The translations under genes and the position numbers were made by a program. The notes beneath the pieces were generated by a model. It was not told the DNA's origin. It saw nothing but the letters and a program-made list of their open reading frames with translations, and searched no databases. A stretch of DNA of 7,985 bases, from NCBI GenBank assembly GCA_050734185.1, contig JBOHUE010000023.1, forward strand, positions 1 through 7,985. Reading direction: 5' to 3'. The DNA comes from JAFALX01 sp050734185 (GTDB taxonomy: Bacteria > Chloroflexota > Dormibacteria > Aeolococcales > Aeolococcaceae). Shown here piece by piece: positions 1-5,565 of this stretch (positions within the stretch are counted from its first letter, which is position 1; each line of letters opens with the position of its first letter).

Positions 1-18
1 GGCGCGCCGCACTGCGTA

Positions 19-1182
19 TCAACAGCCGGCTCCGCGGTCGTAGACGGCGAGGCGGCCCGCAAGACGGCGCAACTCGAACGACGCTGCGCCGGCGGCGCCC
101 AGCACCGCGGGCCAGTGCGCGTTCTCCGCGTCGGTCAGCGTGCCGTCCTCGGGAATCTCCGCGAGCACCTCGCCGCCGAGGTCACGCATCGCCACCGTGA
201 CATCGAGGCCGCCCCGGGCCCGGTTCACCACGTAGCCGATTCGGTCGCGCAGTCCCAGCCGCCGCAGCTGCTCCGTGGTGCGATACGCATCGAGGATCCC
301 GGTGGTCGTTGGCACGACGACGACCATCACGTCATCCGCGGCTCGTAGCGCTGCCCTGGTCAGGTCGTTGAGATCTGCGGACACATCGACCACCACGGTG
401 ACCGCGCCACACAGGTCGAGCTCGCGCAGCACCTCGCGCAACACGGCGGGCGTCACCGGCCACGTGGGGTTCGCCGGCTGCGACGGGCCCAGCAGCACGC
501 GCAGCCCGCAGTCGTGCCGCGCCATGAAGGAGTCCAACCTGCGCTCGTCCGGCCGGGCCAGGGCGTACTCGACGATCCCCGCCCCGGCGAGCCCGAGCCG
601 GCCACCGACCGACGCGCTGCGCAGGTCGCAATCGATGAGCACCGACTGCGCGCCGTTCTCAATCCGCCCGGCGAGCCACGCGGCCGACTCGGTTGACAAC
701 GTGGTGCGACCGGTGCCGCCCTTAAGGGAGAAGAAGACCACGCGATGCGCGCCCCGACGGCCTGTCGGACGCGCCCGCGCGGCAGCGCCCACCGGCTGCG
801 CGGGCTCTGGACGCAGCGGAAGCCGGACGATGTTCGACGCAGAGAGCACGGCGCTGCGGAGCACCACGGGCGTGCGGCCGCCGTGCGGGGCACCGCTGGT
901 TACCGCGACGAGCATTCCGTTCCTCGGGCGGGCAAGGTGGCCGAGCGCGAAGAGCGCCCAATCGAGCAACGGCCGGCCGCCGCAGCGCAGCCAGCCAAGC
1001 GCGGCTGCCAACAGAACGACCATGGCTGCTGCCGGCACGCTGAGCGCGCCCGGAACCGGGAGATGGACAAGCCCGAACGCCAGCAGCGAGCCGGTGGCGA
1101 CCACGATCAACTGAGGCGCGCCGAGACCGAAGGCGAGGCGGTCCGGCGTGTCGAACCCGTCGGCGAACTGGATCCCGTCCAT
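19..1182 (-). CDS. Membrane-anchored MinD/CpaE-like P-loop ATPase with PrgI-like N-terminus
   Basis: A 387-residue protein. The start is ATG at 1182, with GGAGG six bases upstream on the minus strand; a TTG one codon earlier is a poorer choice. Residues 15-88 hold two hydrophobic segments (about 24-40 and 45-64) followed by a GRPLLDW...LARPR stretch. This layout resembles the PrgI family, small membrane partners of VirB4-type ATPases in type IV secretion. A linker of about 60 residues rich in Arg, Pro and Ala leads to a SIMIBI ATPase domain from about 147. Its parts are the deviant Walker A KGGTGRT (154-160), the A' motif LIDCDLR (182-188), a Walker B-like VTVVVDVS ending in D266/V267/S268, and YVVNRARGG (317-325). 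The usual P-loop lysine is arginine (R159), while the signature lysine K154 is kept, so ATP turnover may be altered. The likely role is positioning or assembly of a membrane secretion or pilus machine. The family call is firm; the PrgI-like call is from recalled similarity. Confidence 0.82.
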   Translation of the reverse strand: MDGIQFADGFDTPDRLAFGLGAPQLIVVATGSLLAFGLVHLPVPGALSVPAAAMVVLLAAALGWLRCGGRPLLDWALFALGHLARPRNGMLVAVTSGAPHGGRTPVVLRSAVLSASNIVRLPLRPEPAQPVGAAARARPTGRRGAHRVVFFSLKGGTGRTTLSTESAAWLAGRIENGAQSVLIDCDLRSASVGGRLGLAGAGIVEYALARPDERRLDSFMARHDCGLRVLLGPSQPANPTWPVTPAVLREVLRELDLCGAVTVVVDVSADLNDLTRAALRAADDVMVVVVPTTTGILDAYRTTEQLRRLGLRDRIGYVVNRARGGLDVTVAMRDLGGEVLAEIPEDGTLTDAENAHWPAVLGAAGAASFELRRLAGRLAVYDRGAGC

Positions 1183-1200
1183 CAACGCCCTCCATCATTC

Positions 1201-1224
1201 GGCAGATGTTCTGCCTGCGCAGAA
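1201..1224 (-). promoter_or_regulatory. Two mutually exclusive hairpins in the leader of the ATPase gene
   Basis: Two inverted repeats share bases. GGCAG-N5-CTGCC spans 1201-1215 and TTCTGC-N4-GCAGAA spans 1209-1224. On the minus-strand transcript the second forms first and uses the same GCAG bases that the other needs, so only one can form at a time. Both lie just upstream of the GGAGG site of the minus-strand ATPase gene. An attenuator-like or protein-binding role is possible, but the stems are short and could be chance. Confidence 0.3.
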
Positions 1225-1233
1225 TCACAGATG

Positions 1234-1239
1234 AGGATA
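1234..1239 (-). promoter_or_regulatory. Candidate -10 box for the ATPase gene
   Basis: TATCCT on the minus strand fits the actinobacterial TAnnnT -10 pattern. It would give a leader of about 45 nt containing the two overlapping hairpins at 1201-1224. No good -35 is visible at the expected distance. Confidence 0.28.
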
Positions 1240-1337
1240 GCGGGCTATTCGCGGTGGGTTGACGGACAAAGCGACTTCTGCGGCGGGGCTTGCGGTGCCG
1301 TGCGGTGAAGTGACGTGGACACAAGGGGAAACGGCGG

Positions 1338-1361
1338 GTAGCGGGTCAGTCGCCGCGCTAC
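1338..1361. repeat. Inverted repeat GTAGCG-N12-CGCTAC
   Basis: A perfect 6+6 bp inverted repeat with a 12-base spacer, lying 43 bases before the chosen methyltransferase start, in the 221-base gap between the two divergent genes. It could be an operator for the methyltransferase gene; many such genes are controlled by a small C protein, but none is encoded in this window. The rest of the gap (1183-1403) shows only the minus-strand leader and weak promoter boxes. Confidence 0.3.
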
Positions 1362-1390
1362 TCGATGCCCCCGAGCCAGCCGCAGCCGTC

Positions 1391-1396
1391 TAGCAT
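1391..1396 (+). promoter_or_regulatory. Candidate -10 box giving a leaderless methyltransferase mRNA
   Basis: TAGCAT matches TAnnnT and ends seven bases before the ATG at 1404, so transcription would begin at or next to the A of that ATG. Leaderless mRNAs of this geometry are common in actinobacteria. This supports the 1404 start over the in-frame ATG at 1365, which would lie upstream of the promoter. No convincing -35 is visible. Confidence 0.4.
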
Positions 1397-1403
1397 CGGG
1401 CGG

Positions 1404-2900
1404 ATGGCCGAGCCGAACCTCCTTTACTACGGCGACAACCTCGATGTCCTGCGCAGGCATATGAAGGATGAGACGGTCGACCTCGTCTACCTCGACCCAC
1501 CCTTTAACTCCAACACCAGCTACAACGTGCTGTTTGCCGAGCACGGGACGAAGTCGGCAGCTCAGATCAAGGCCTTCGAAGACACATGGAGATGGGACGA
1601 GGCCGCCGCTCGCGACTATCAAACAACCGTCGAGGCGGGAGGCACCGTCAGCGCTGCATTGCAAGCGTTTCTGACGTTGCTCGGGACCTCCGACATGCTC
1701 GCTTACCTCTCAATGATGGCTCCGCGTTTGGTGGAGCTACGCCGTGTGATGAAGCCGACAGCCACAATCTATCTCCACTGCGACCCGACGGCGAGCCACT
1801 ACCTGAAACTTCTAATGGACTCCGTCTTCGGGCCGCAACGCTTTCTCAACGAGATCGTTTGGCATTACCAGACTTCCGGCGGCGCACCGAAGAAGACCCT
1901 CGTCCGTGACCACGACACGATTCTCAGGTACTCAAAAGGGCCGGCGGCCAACATCACTTGGAATCCACCACGCGAGCCCTGGCCTGAGAGCACACTCAAG
2001 AAGTGGCAGTACGACGAGGAGGGCCGCATCTACCACATTCACAATGACACCGGGACGCGTTACTACGTCCATCCCGAGGGCAAGCTCATGGACGATGTTT
2101 GGGGCATCACGCTGGCTGCGCGGAGCCGGGAACGGCTTGGCTATCCGACGCAGAAACCTCTGGCGCTTCTTGAGCGCATCCTGCGGGCAAGTTGCGATGC
2201 GGGAACCACGGTGCTCGATCCGTTCTGTGGGTGTGGCACGACGGTTGCAGCAGCGCAGAACCTCGGACTGCGGTGGACTGGCATCGACATCACCCATCTG
2301 GCTATCGGCCTGATCAAGCACCGGCTCGTCGACGCGTACGGGCCGAAGATCGCGGAGACCTACCGGGTCATCGGCGAGCCGACTGATATCGCCGGCGCGC
2401 AGCAGCTCGCAGTCGATGATCCGTTCCAGTTTCAGGCTTGGGCGCTCGGCCTGGTAGGAGCGCGGGTAGCAAGTAGCGACAAGCGCGGCGGGGACAAGGG
2501 CATCGACGGCCGGTTGTACTTTCACGACGCCGGACCGGGCGGAGCCACGAAGCAGATCGTGTTCTCGGTGAAGGCTGGTCATCTTGTGCCCGCATATCTG
2601 CGTGACCTTCGCGGTGTCATCGAGCGCGAGAAGGCTGAGATCGGCGTTCTGCTCAGCTTCGAGGCACCCTCGGCTGGAATGCGCGCCGAGGCAGCCTCAG
2701 CGGGCTTCTACGCGTCGCCGTGGGGGAGCCAGCACCCCCGCCTCCAACTCCTCACTGTGGGGCAGCTTCTCGGCGGCAAGACCGTGGACTACCCGCACCT
2801 AACCGGTGGGAACGTGACCCATCGACGGGCGCCGCGTGCCGAACTCACGGCCGCCGAACAGGCGGAGATCAGCTACGGGTCCGACCCAGAATCAAACTGA
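1404..2900 (+). CDS. Single-chain DNA methyltransferase fused to an Mrr-like restriction nuclease domain
   Basis: A 498-residue fusion. The first two thirds is an amino-methyltransferase (N6-adenine or N4-cytosine) of the beta class: catalytic motif IV DPPF (31-34) comes before the AdoMet-binding motif I DPFCGCGTT (272-280). The part between (roughly 150-245) is variable and probably reads the DNA target. The NLLYYGDNLDVL start and the FNS..YNVLF run after DPPF are typical of type III-like methylases. The last third (about 340-465) resembles a PD-(D/E)XK nuclease: GIDG with D368, then a strand ending SVKAG with K390, then RDLRGVIEREKAEIGVLLSFE and AGFY. The usual Glu/Gln two residues before the lysine is Ser (S388); my recollection is that SVK is normal in this subfamily. 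Both activities in one chain would make a compact restriction-modification enzyme with no separate nuclease or specificity gene; none is seen nearby. An alternative start at 1365 adds 13 non-conserved residues. Target sequence unknown. Confidence 0.88.
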   Translation: MAEPNLLYYGDNLDVLRRHMKDETVDLVYLDPPFNSNTSYNVLFAEHGTKSAAQIKAFEDTWRWDEAAARDYQTTVEAGGTVSAALQAFLTLLGTSDMLAYLSMMAPRLVELRRVMKPTATIYLHCDPTASHYLKLLMDSVFGPQRFLNEIVWHYQTSGGAPKKTLVRDHDTILRYSKGPAANITWNPPREPWPESTLKKWQYDEEGRIYHIHNDTGTRYYVHPEGKLMDDVWGITLAARSRERLGYPTQKPLALLERILRASCDAGTTVLDPFCGCGTTVAAAQNLGLRWTGIDITHLAIGLIKHRLVDAYGPKIAETYRVIGEPTDIAGAQQLAVDDPFQFQAWALGLVGARVASSDKRGGDKGIDGRLYFHDAGPGGATKQIVFSVKAGHLVPAYLRDLRGVIEREKAEIGVLLSFEAPSAGMRAEAASAGFYASPWGSQHPRLQLLTVGQLLGGKTVDYPHLTGGNVTHRRAPRAELTAAEQAEISYGSDPESN

Positions 2901-2921
2901 CCCACTACCGAAACGGGGTTG

Positions 2922-2945
2922 CGAATTGACGGATCCGTCAATTCG
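2922..2945. promoter_or_regulatory. Perfect 24-bp palindrome, probable operator
   Basis: The 24 bases are fully self-complementary, with core ATTGAC-GGATCC-GTCAAT (2925-2942). It begins 22 bases after the methyltransferase stop. The left half contains TTGACG, a plausible -35, so a bound dimer could block a promoter for the downstream gene. Perfect, AT-containing symmetry with no loop and no following T-run fits a dimeric regulator (for example TetR-type) better than a terminator. The same half-sites with the same six-base spacing recur at 3948-3965. Confidence 0.6.
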
Positions 2946-2953
2946 TGGTAAGC

Positions 2954-2986
2954 AACACCTACAGAGGCGGTACAGGTGTTCGCCTC
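2954..2986. repeat. Interlocked short repeats upstream of the Panacea gene
   Basis: AACACCT (2954-2960) and AGGTGTT (2974-2980) form an inverted repeat with 13 bases between. GAGGCG (2964-2969) and CGCCTC (2981-2986) form a second one that overlaps it. TACAG also occurs twice, at 2960-2964 and 2971-2975, exactly 11 bases apart (about one helical turn). Together they fill the space between the 24-bp palindrome and the gene start, suggesting a second regulator site or an mRNA leader structure. Confidence 0.35.
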
Positions 2987-2991
2987 CGGGC

Positions 2992-2997
2992 TAGACT
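2992..2997 (+). promoter_or_regulatory. Candidate -10 box for the Panacea gene
   Basis: TAGACT fits TAnnnT and is followed by GGGAG (2999-3003), which sits seven bases before the GTG at 3011. Either the box drives a transcript with a leader of only a few bases, or the GGGAG serves as ribosome site on a longer transcript starting near the palindrome. The two readings exclude each other. Confidence 0.3.
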
Positions 2998-3010
2998 TGG
3001 GAGTACCAGC

Positions 3011-3568
3011 GTGAAGACGAACTCGAATGAGCCCGCCTTCCTTCAGTACCACCACGAGCGCGGGCCGAACGAGGCGAAGACGCGGGAGCTGATCCTCCAC
3101 ATCAGCCGGCATCGCTTCGGCCTAACTCGGCTGAATAAGGCGCTATGGAAGGCCGACTTCGACGCCTACCGGGTGACTGGACAGTCGATCACCGGTGAGG
3201 AGTACCAGCACATTCAGTACGGCCCGGGCCTCAGGCGAATGCGGCCACTCCTCGGCAAGATGCAGCAGGCTGGCGAACTCCAATTCGAGGCTGCCCAAGA
3301 GTTTCAGGAACAGAACCCTGTCCCGCAGCGAGAAGCGAACCTGCGTCGAGTGGGGCTCAGCGAGCAGGAGATACAGATAGTCGACGGAGCCATTGCGCTT
3401 CTGGAGGGCATGACTGCTAGCGAGGCCCGAGACTGGTCACACGACTTCGCTGGCTGGAAACTGACCGACTATGGCGAGCCCATTCCATACGAGTGGATCT
3501 ATTGGTCGGAGCGGCCATTAACCGGGGCAGAGATCGAGTACGGCCTTAGTCTCGACCGTGCGCTTTAG
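3011..3568 (+). CDS. Panacea/SocA-type (DUF4065) domain protein, putative antitoxin
   Basis: A 185-residue protein from the GTG at 3011, which has GGGAG seven bases upstream. The frame is open from a GTG at 2945, but those 22 extra residues are encoded by the regulatory repeats and look non-native. Panacea (DUF4065) hallmarks are visible: a start helix with LNKALWKADFDAY (41-53), TGEEYQHIQYGPG (61-73), a central charged helix with KMQQAGEL, and the closing SHDFAGWK...GEPIPYEWIYW (143-165). This domain is found in SocA, a proteolytic adaptor antitoxin of Caulobacter, and in the PanA antitoxins that neutralise very different toxins. It is usually encoded next to its toxin. Here it follows the methyltransferase-nuclease gene on the same strand and is followed by a small ORF. 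Base composition is lower in GC than the genes to the right. Family call is good; an antitoxin role is inferred from the family. Confidence 0.78.
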   Translation: MKTNSNEPAFLQYHHERGPNEAKTRELILHISRHRFGLTRLNKALWKADFDAYRVTGQSITGEEYQHIQYGPGLRRMRPLLGKMQQAGELQFEAAQEFQEQNPVPQREANLRRVGLSEQEIQIVDGAIALLEGMTASEARDWSHDFAGWKLTDYGEPIPYEWIYWSERPLTGAEIEYGLSLDRAL

Positions 3569-3629
3569 GACACTAGTACACAGCGATCGATACACAAGGG
3601 AGTGCTCAGAACTCGGTGAGACTAAGCAC

Positions 3630-3815
3630 ATGGATGAGGCGCTACTGCTTTTTCAGGCGCGTCTCTCCTCCCACCCTGAACATGGGGCGCCCCTCGGCAA
3701 CGGAGTCGTGTGGGCGCTTCGAACCGAGAACACCGAGCCGGAGCTGATCATCTACTACCAATTCAACGACGACAACGTGTTCCTGCTCTCAATCCGGCGT
3801 CGGATGACCTGCTAG
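3630..3815 (+). CDS. Small protein after the Panacea gene, possible toxin partner
   Basis: A 61-residue ORF from ATG 3630, with GGTGAG about ten bases upstream. The frame is also open from a GTG at 3558 that overlaps the last codons of the Panacea gene, which would give 85 residues and translational coupling; I cannot decide between them. No family is recognised with certainty. Residues 27-58 read as an alternating strand pattern, VVWALRTENTEPELIIYYQF followed by NDDNVFLLSIRRR. This resembles the C-terminal strands of RelE/ParE-type toxins (a strand ending in an Arg, a tyrosine-rich strand, then a D-D turn and a hydrophobic strand ending in basic residues). It is shorter than ParE (about 90-100) and lacks a clear N-terminal helical pair, so it may be a remnant. 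Position just after a Panacea gene supports a toxin-antitoxin reading. The 132 bases after it show no gene. Confidence 0.4.
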   Translation: MDEALLLFQARLSSHPEHGAPLGNGVVWALRTENTEPELIIYYQFNDDNVFLLSIRRRMTC

Positions 3816-3944
3816 GTCCTGCCGCAACCGGTGCCTTGGTGTGGGCGGAGGACTCGGGCTTCTCGCTACGGCTACCCGTCGGCTTCAGTAGCCCCAACCG
3901 AGCATCGAAGCTTCTGACAAACCCCCGAGAACACACGACGGGCG

Positions 3945-3965
3945 TACATTGACATCGGCGTCAAT
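3945..3965 (+). promoter_or_regulatory. Operator-like inverted repeat over the aldehyde dehydrogenase promoter
   Basis: ATTGAC-ATCGGC-GTCAAT (3948-3965) is an inverted repeat with perfect six-base arms. It overlaps a TACATT box (3945-3950) that fits an actinobacterial -10. The expected start of transcription (about 3957) would fall inside the repeat, so a bound protein would block initiation. The ribosome site GGAGG follows at 3973-3977. Half-sites and spacing are the same as in the palindrome at 2922-2945. Confidence 0.5.
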
Positions 3966-3980
3966 TCCCGATGGAGGACA

Positions 3981-5510
3981 GTGGTGGCGACGATCGCCGA
4001 GCCCAAGGTGGCGACCTATCAGCAGTACATCGACGGCGAGTGGGTCGGCGCGAGTGGCGGCGCGACGTACGACGTCATCAACCCTTCGACCGAGGATGTC
4101 ATCGCGACCGCCCCGGCGAGCACACGCGAGGACGCGAAGCGCGCCATCGCCGCGGCGCGGCGCTCATTTGAGGCGGGTGACTGGCGACTGAAGTCGCAGC
4201 TCCAGCGCAGTCAGATCATGTTCGAGGTGGTCAAGCACCTGGAGGAGGTCAGCGACGGGTGGGGCTTCCGCGAGGCGCAGAACGGCGGCTCGCCGATCCG
4301 AAAGGCGTCAGTGATCGACGTCCCCTTCGCCATCGAATGGTTTCGCAGCATGGCCGAGCAGGCGCTGAGCATCCCCTGGTATGAGCCGCTGCCGTGGATC
4401 GATCAGCCGTACGTCGGCTGGAACTTCGTGCAGCGCGAGCCGGTGGGCGTGTGCGCGGGCATCGTGCCGTGGAACTTCCCATTGCTCTTCACGATGTGGA
4501 AGATCGCGCCGGCGATTGCGATGGGCAACTCGATCATTCTCAAGCCCGCAGCACAGACGCCACTGACCGCGCTGGAGGTGGTGCGCGCCATCGACGAGAC
4601 GGGCCTCATCCCCAAGGGCGTCATCAACGTCGTCACCGGACCGACGGTCGAGCCAGGGGCGGAGCTCGTCGAGAACCCCGACGTCGACAAGGTCGCCTTC
4701 ACCGGCTCCACCGCGTCCGGCCGCCGTGTCATGCGCGAGGCCGCCGCGACCATCAAGCACGTCGTGCTCGAGCTCGGCGGCAAGTCGGCGAGCATCGTCT
4801 GTGCGGACGCCGACCTGGACATCGCAGTCGACGGCACGCTGTTCGGCGTCTTCATGCAGCAGGGCGAGGCGTGCGAGGCCGGTACGCGGGTCTATGTGCA
4901 CGACGATGTCTACGACGAGTTCATCGGGCGCCTCATCACCGCTGCCAAGCAATTGCGCGTCGGTGACGCCACCGACTTCGACACACAGGTCGGCCCCGTG
5001 ATCAGCCGGCAGCAGTACGACTCCGTGCTGTCGCGCATCGAGCGCGCGCAGTCAGAGGGCGCGAGACTCGCGTGCGGCGGCGGGCGTCCGAGCAACGTCG
5101 GCGAGCGCGGTTTCTTCATCGAGCCGACGATATTCACCGACGTGCCGCAGGACTCGAGCGCGGCGCAGGAGGAGATCTTCGGCCCCGTGCTCGCGGTGCA
5201 GCGCTGGAACGACATCAACGAGGTCATCCAGCGCGCCAACCACTCGATCTACGGACTCGCAGGCGGCGTGTGGTCGCGCGATACGCGCAACGCGATCGAT
5301 ATCGCGAAGCAGCTCCGCTGCGGGACGGTGTGGATCAACGACTGGCATCTGCTCAACCCGCAGGCGCCGCTTGGCGGCTACAAGCAGAGTGGCATCGGTC
5401 GCGAGCATGGCGTCTACGGCCTGCGCGAGTACACCGAGGTCAAGCACATCTGGGTCGACCAGAACGTGCCGCGCAGCGACCGCTATCTGTGGGACACCCT
5501 GCTCGGTTAG
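3981..5510 (+). CDS. NAD(P)-dependent aldehyde dehydrogenase
   Basis: A 509-residue soluble enzyme, full length for the ALDH superfamily, oxidising an aldehyde to the acid with NAD(P)+. Seen in order: substrate/cofactor entry YIDGEWV (16-22), oxyanion Asn in VPWNFP (N165), cofactor lysine in ILKPA (K188), the glycine motif FTGSTASG (240-247), general base Glu in LELGGKS (E264), catalytic Cys in GEACEAGTR (C298), and EEIFGPV (397-403). All catalytic residues are present. The residue two before the Cys is Glu (E296), where many relatives have Gln. GGAGG at 3973-3977 is six bases from the second of two tandem GTG codons (3984) and three from the first (3981), so the true start may be 3984. The substrate cannot be told from sequence; relatives act on aromatic, terpenoid and aliphatic aldehydes. 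It lies 55 bases before the MFS gene and probably shares its transcript. Confidence 0.93.
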   Translation: MVATIAEPKVATYQQYIDGEWVGASGGATYDVINPSTEDVIATAPASTREDAKRAIAAARRSFEAGDWRLKSQLQRSQIMFEVVKHLEEVSDGWGFREAQNGGSPIRKASVIDVPFAIEWFRSMAEQALSIPWYEPLPWIDQPYVGWNFVQREPVGVCAGIVPWNFPLLFTMWKIAPAIAMGNSIILKPAAQTPLTALEVVRAIDETGLIPKGVINVVTGPTVEPGAELVENPDVDKVAFTGSTASGRRVMREAAATIKHVVLELGGKSASIVCADADLDIAVDGTLFGVFMQQGEACEAGTRVYVHDDVYDEFIGRLITAAKQLRVGDATDFDTQVGPVISRQQYDSVLSRIERAQSEGARLACGGGRPSNVGERGFFIEPTIFTDVPQDSSAAQEEIFGPVLAVQRWNDINEVIQRANHSIYGLAGGVWSRDTRNAIDIAKQLRCGTVWINDWHLLNPQAPLGGYKQSGIGREHGVYGLREYTEVKHIWVDQNVPRSDRYLWDTLLG

Positions 5511-5565
5511 CTACGGCGTGGCGGCGCATCGAACACCAGAGCGTCGCGGGCTGAAGGTGGCTGCA

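Noticed and set aside
1..18. Possible start of the next minus-strand gene (GTG at 12)
   Set aside because: Only a few codons are visible, with no ribosome site before the GTG, so no gene can be supported.
275..1114. Plus-strand ORF of 279 codons opposite the ATPase gene
   Set aside because: It lies antisense to a gene with clear motifs and has a Ser/Arg/Thr-rich composition typical of shadow frames in high-GC DNA; no ribosome site or recognisable domain.
1259..1266. TTGACGGA as a third copy of the shared operator
   Set aside because: It matches one half-site only; no opposing GTCAA at the right spacing, and the following bases give no good -10 for either strand.
2945..3010. GTG at 2945 as the Panacea start
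   Set aside because: It is the last base triplet edge of the palindrome, has no ribosome site, and the 22 added residues fall in the regulatory repeats; GTG 3011 has GGGAG at good spacing.
3870..3893. GGCTAC-N12-GTAGCC inverted repeat as a terminator after the small ORF
   Set aside because: Six-base stem with a 12-base loop and no T-run following; too weak to call, although the position would suit.
5371..5565. Upstream extension of the MFS reading frame into the aldehyde dehydrogenase gene
   Set aside because: The extension overlaps coding sequence with clear ALDH residues and encodes a Ser/Arg-rich shadow; a good ribosome site precedes the ATG at 5566.
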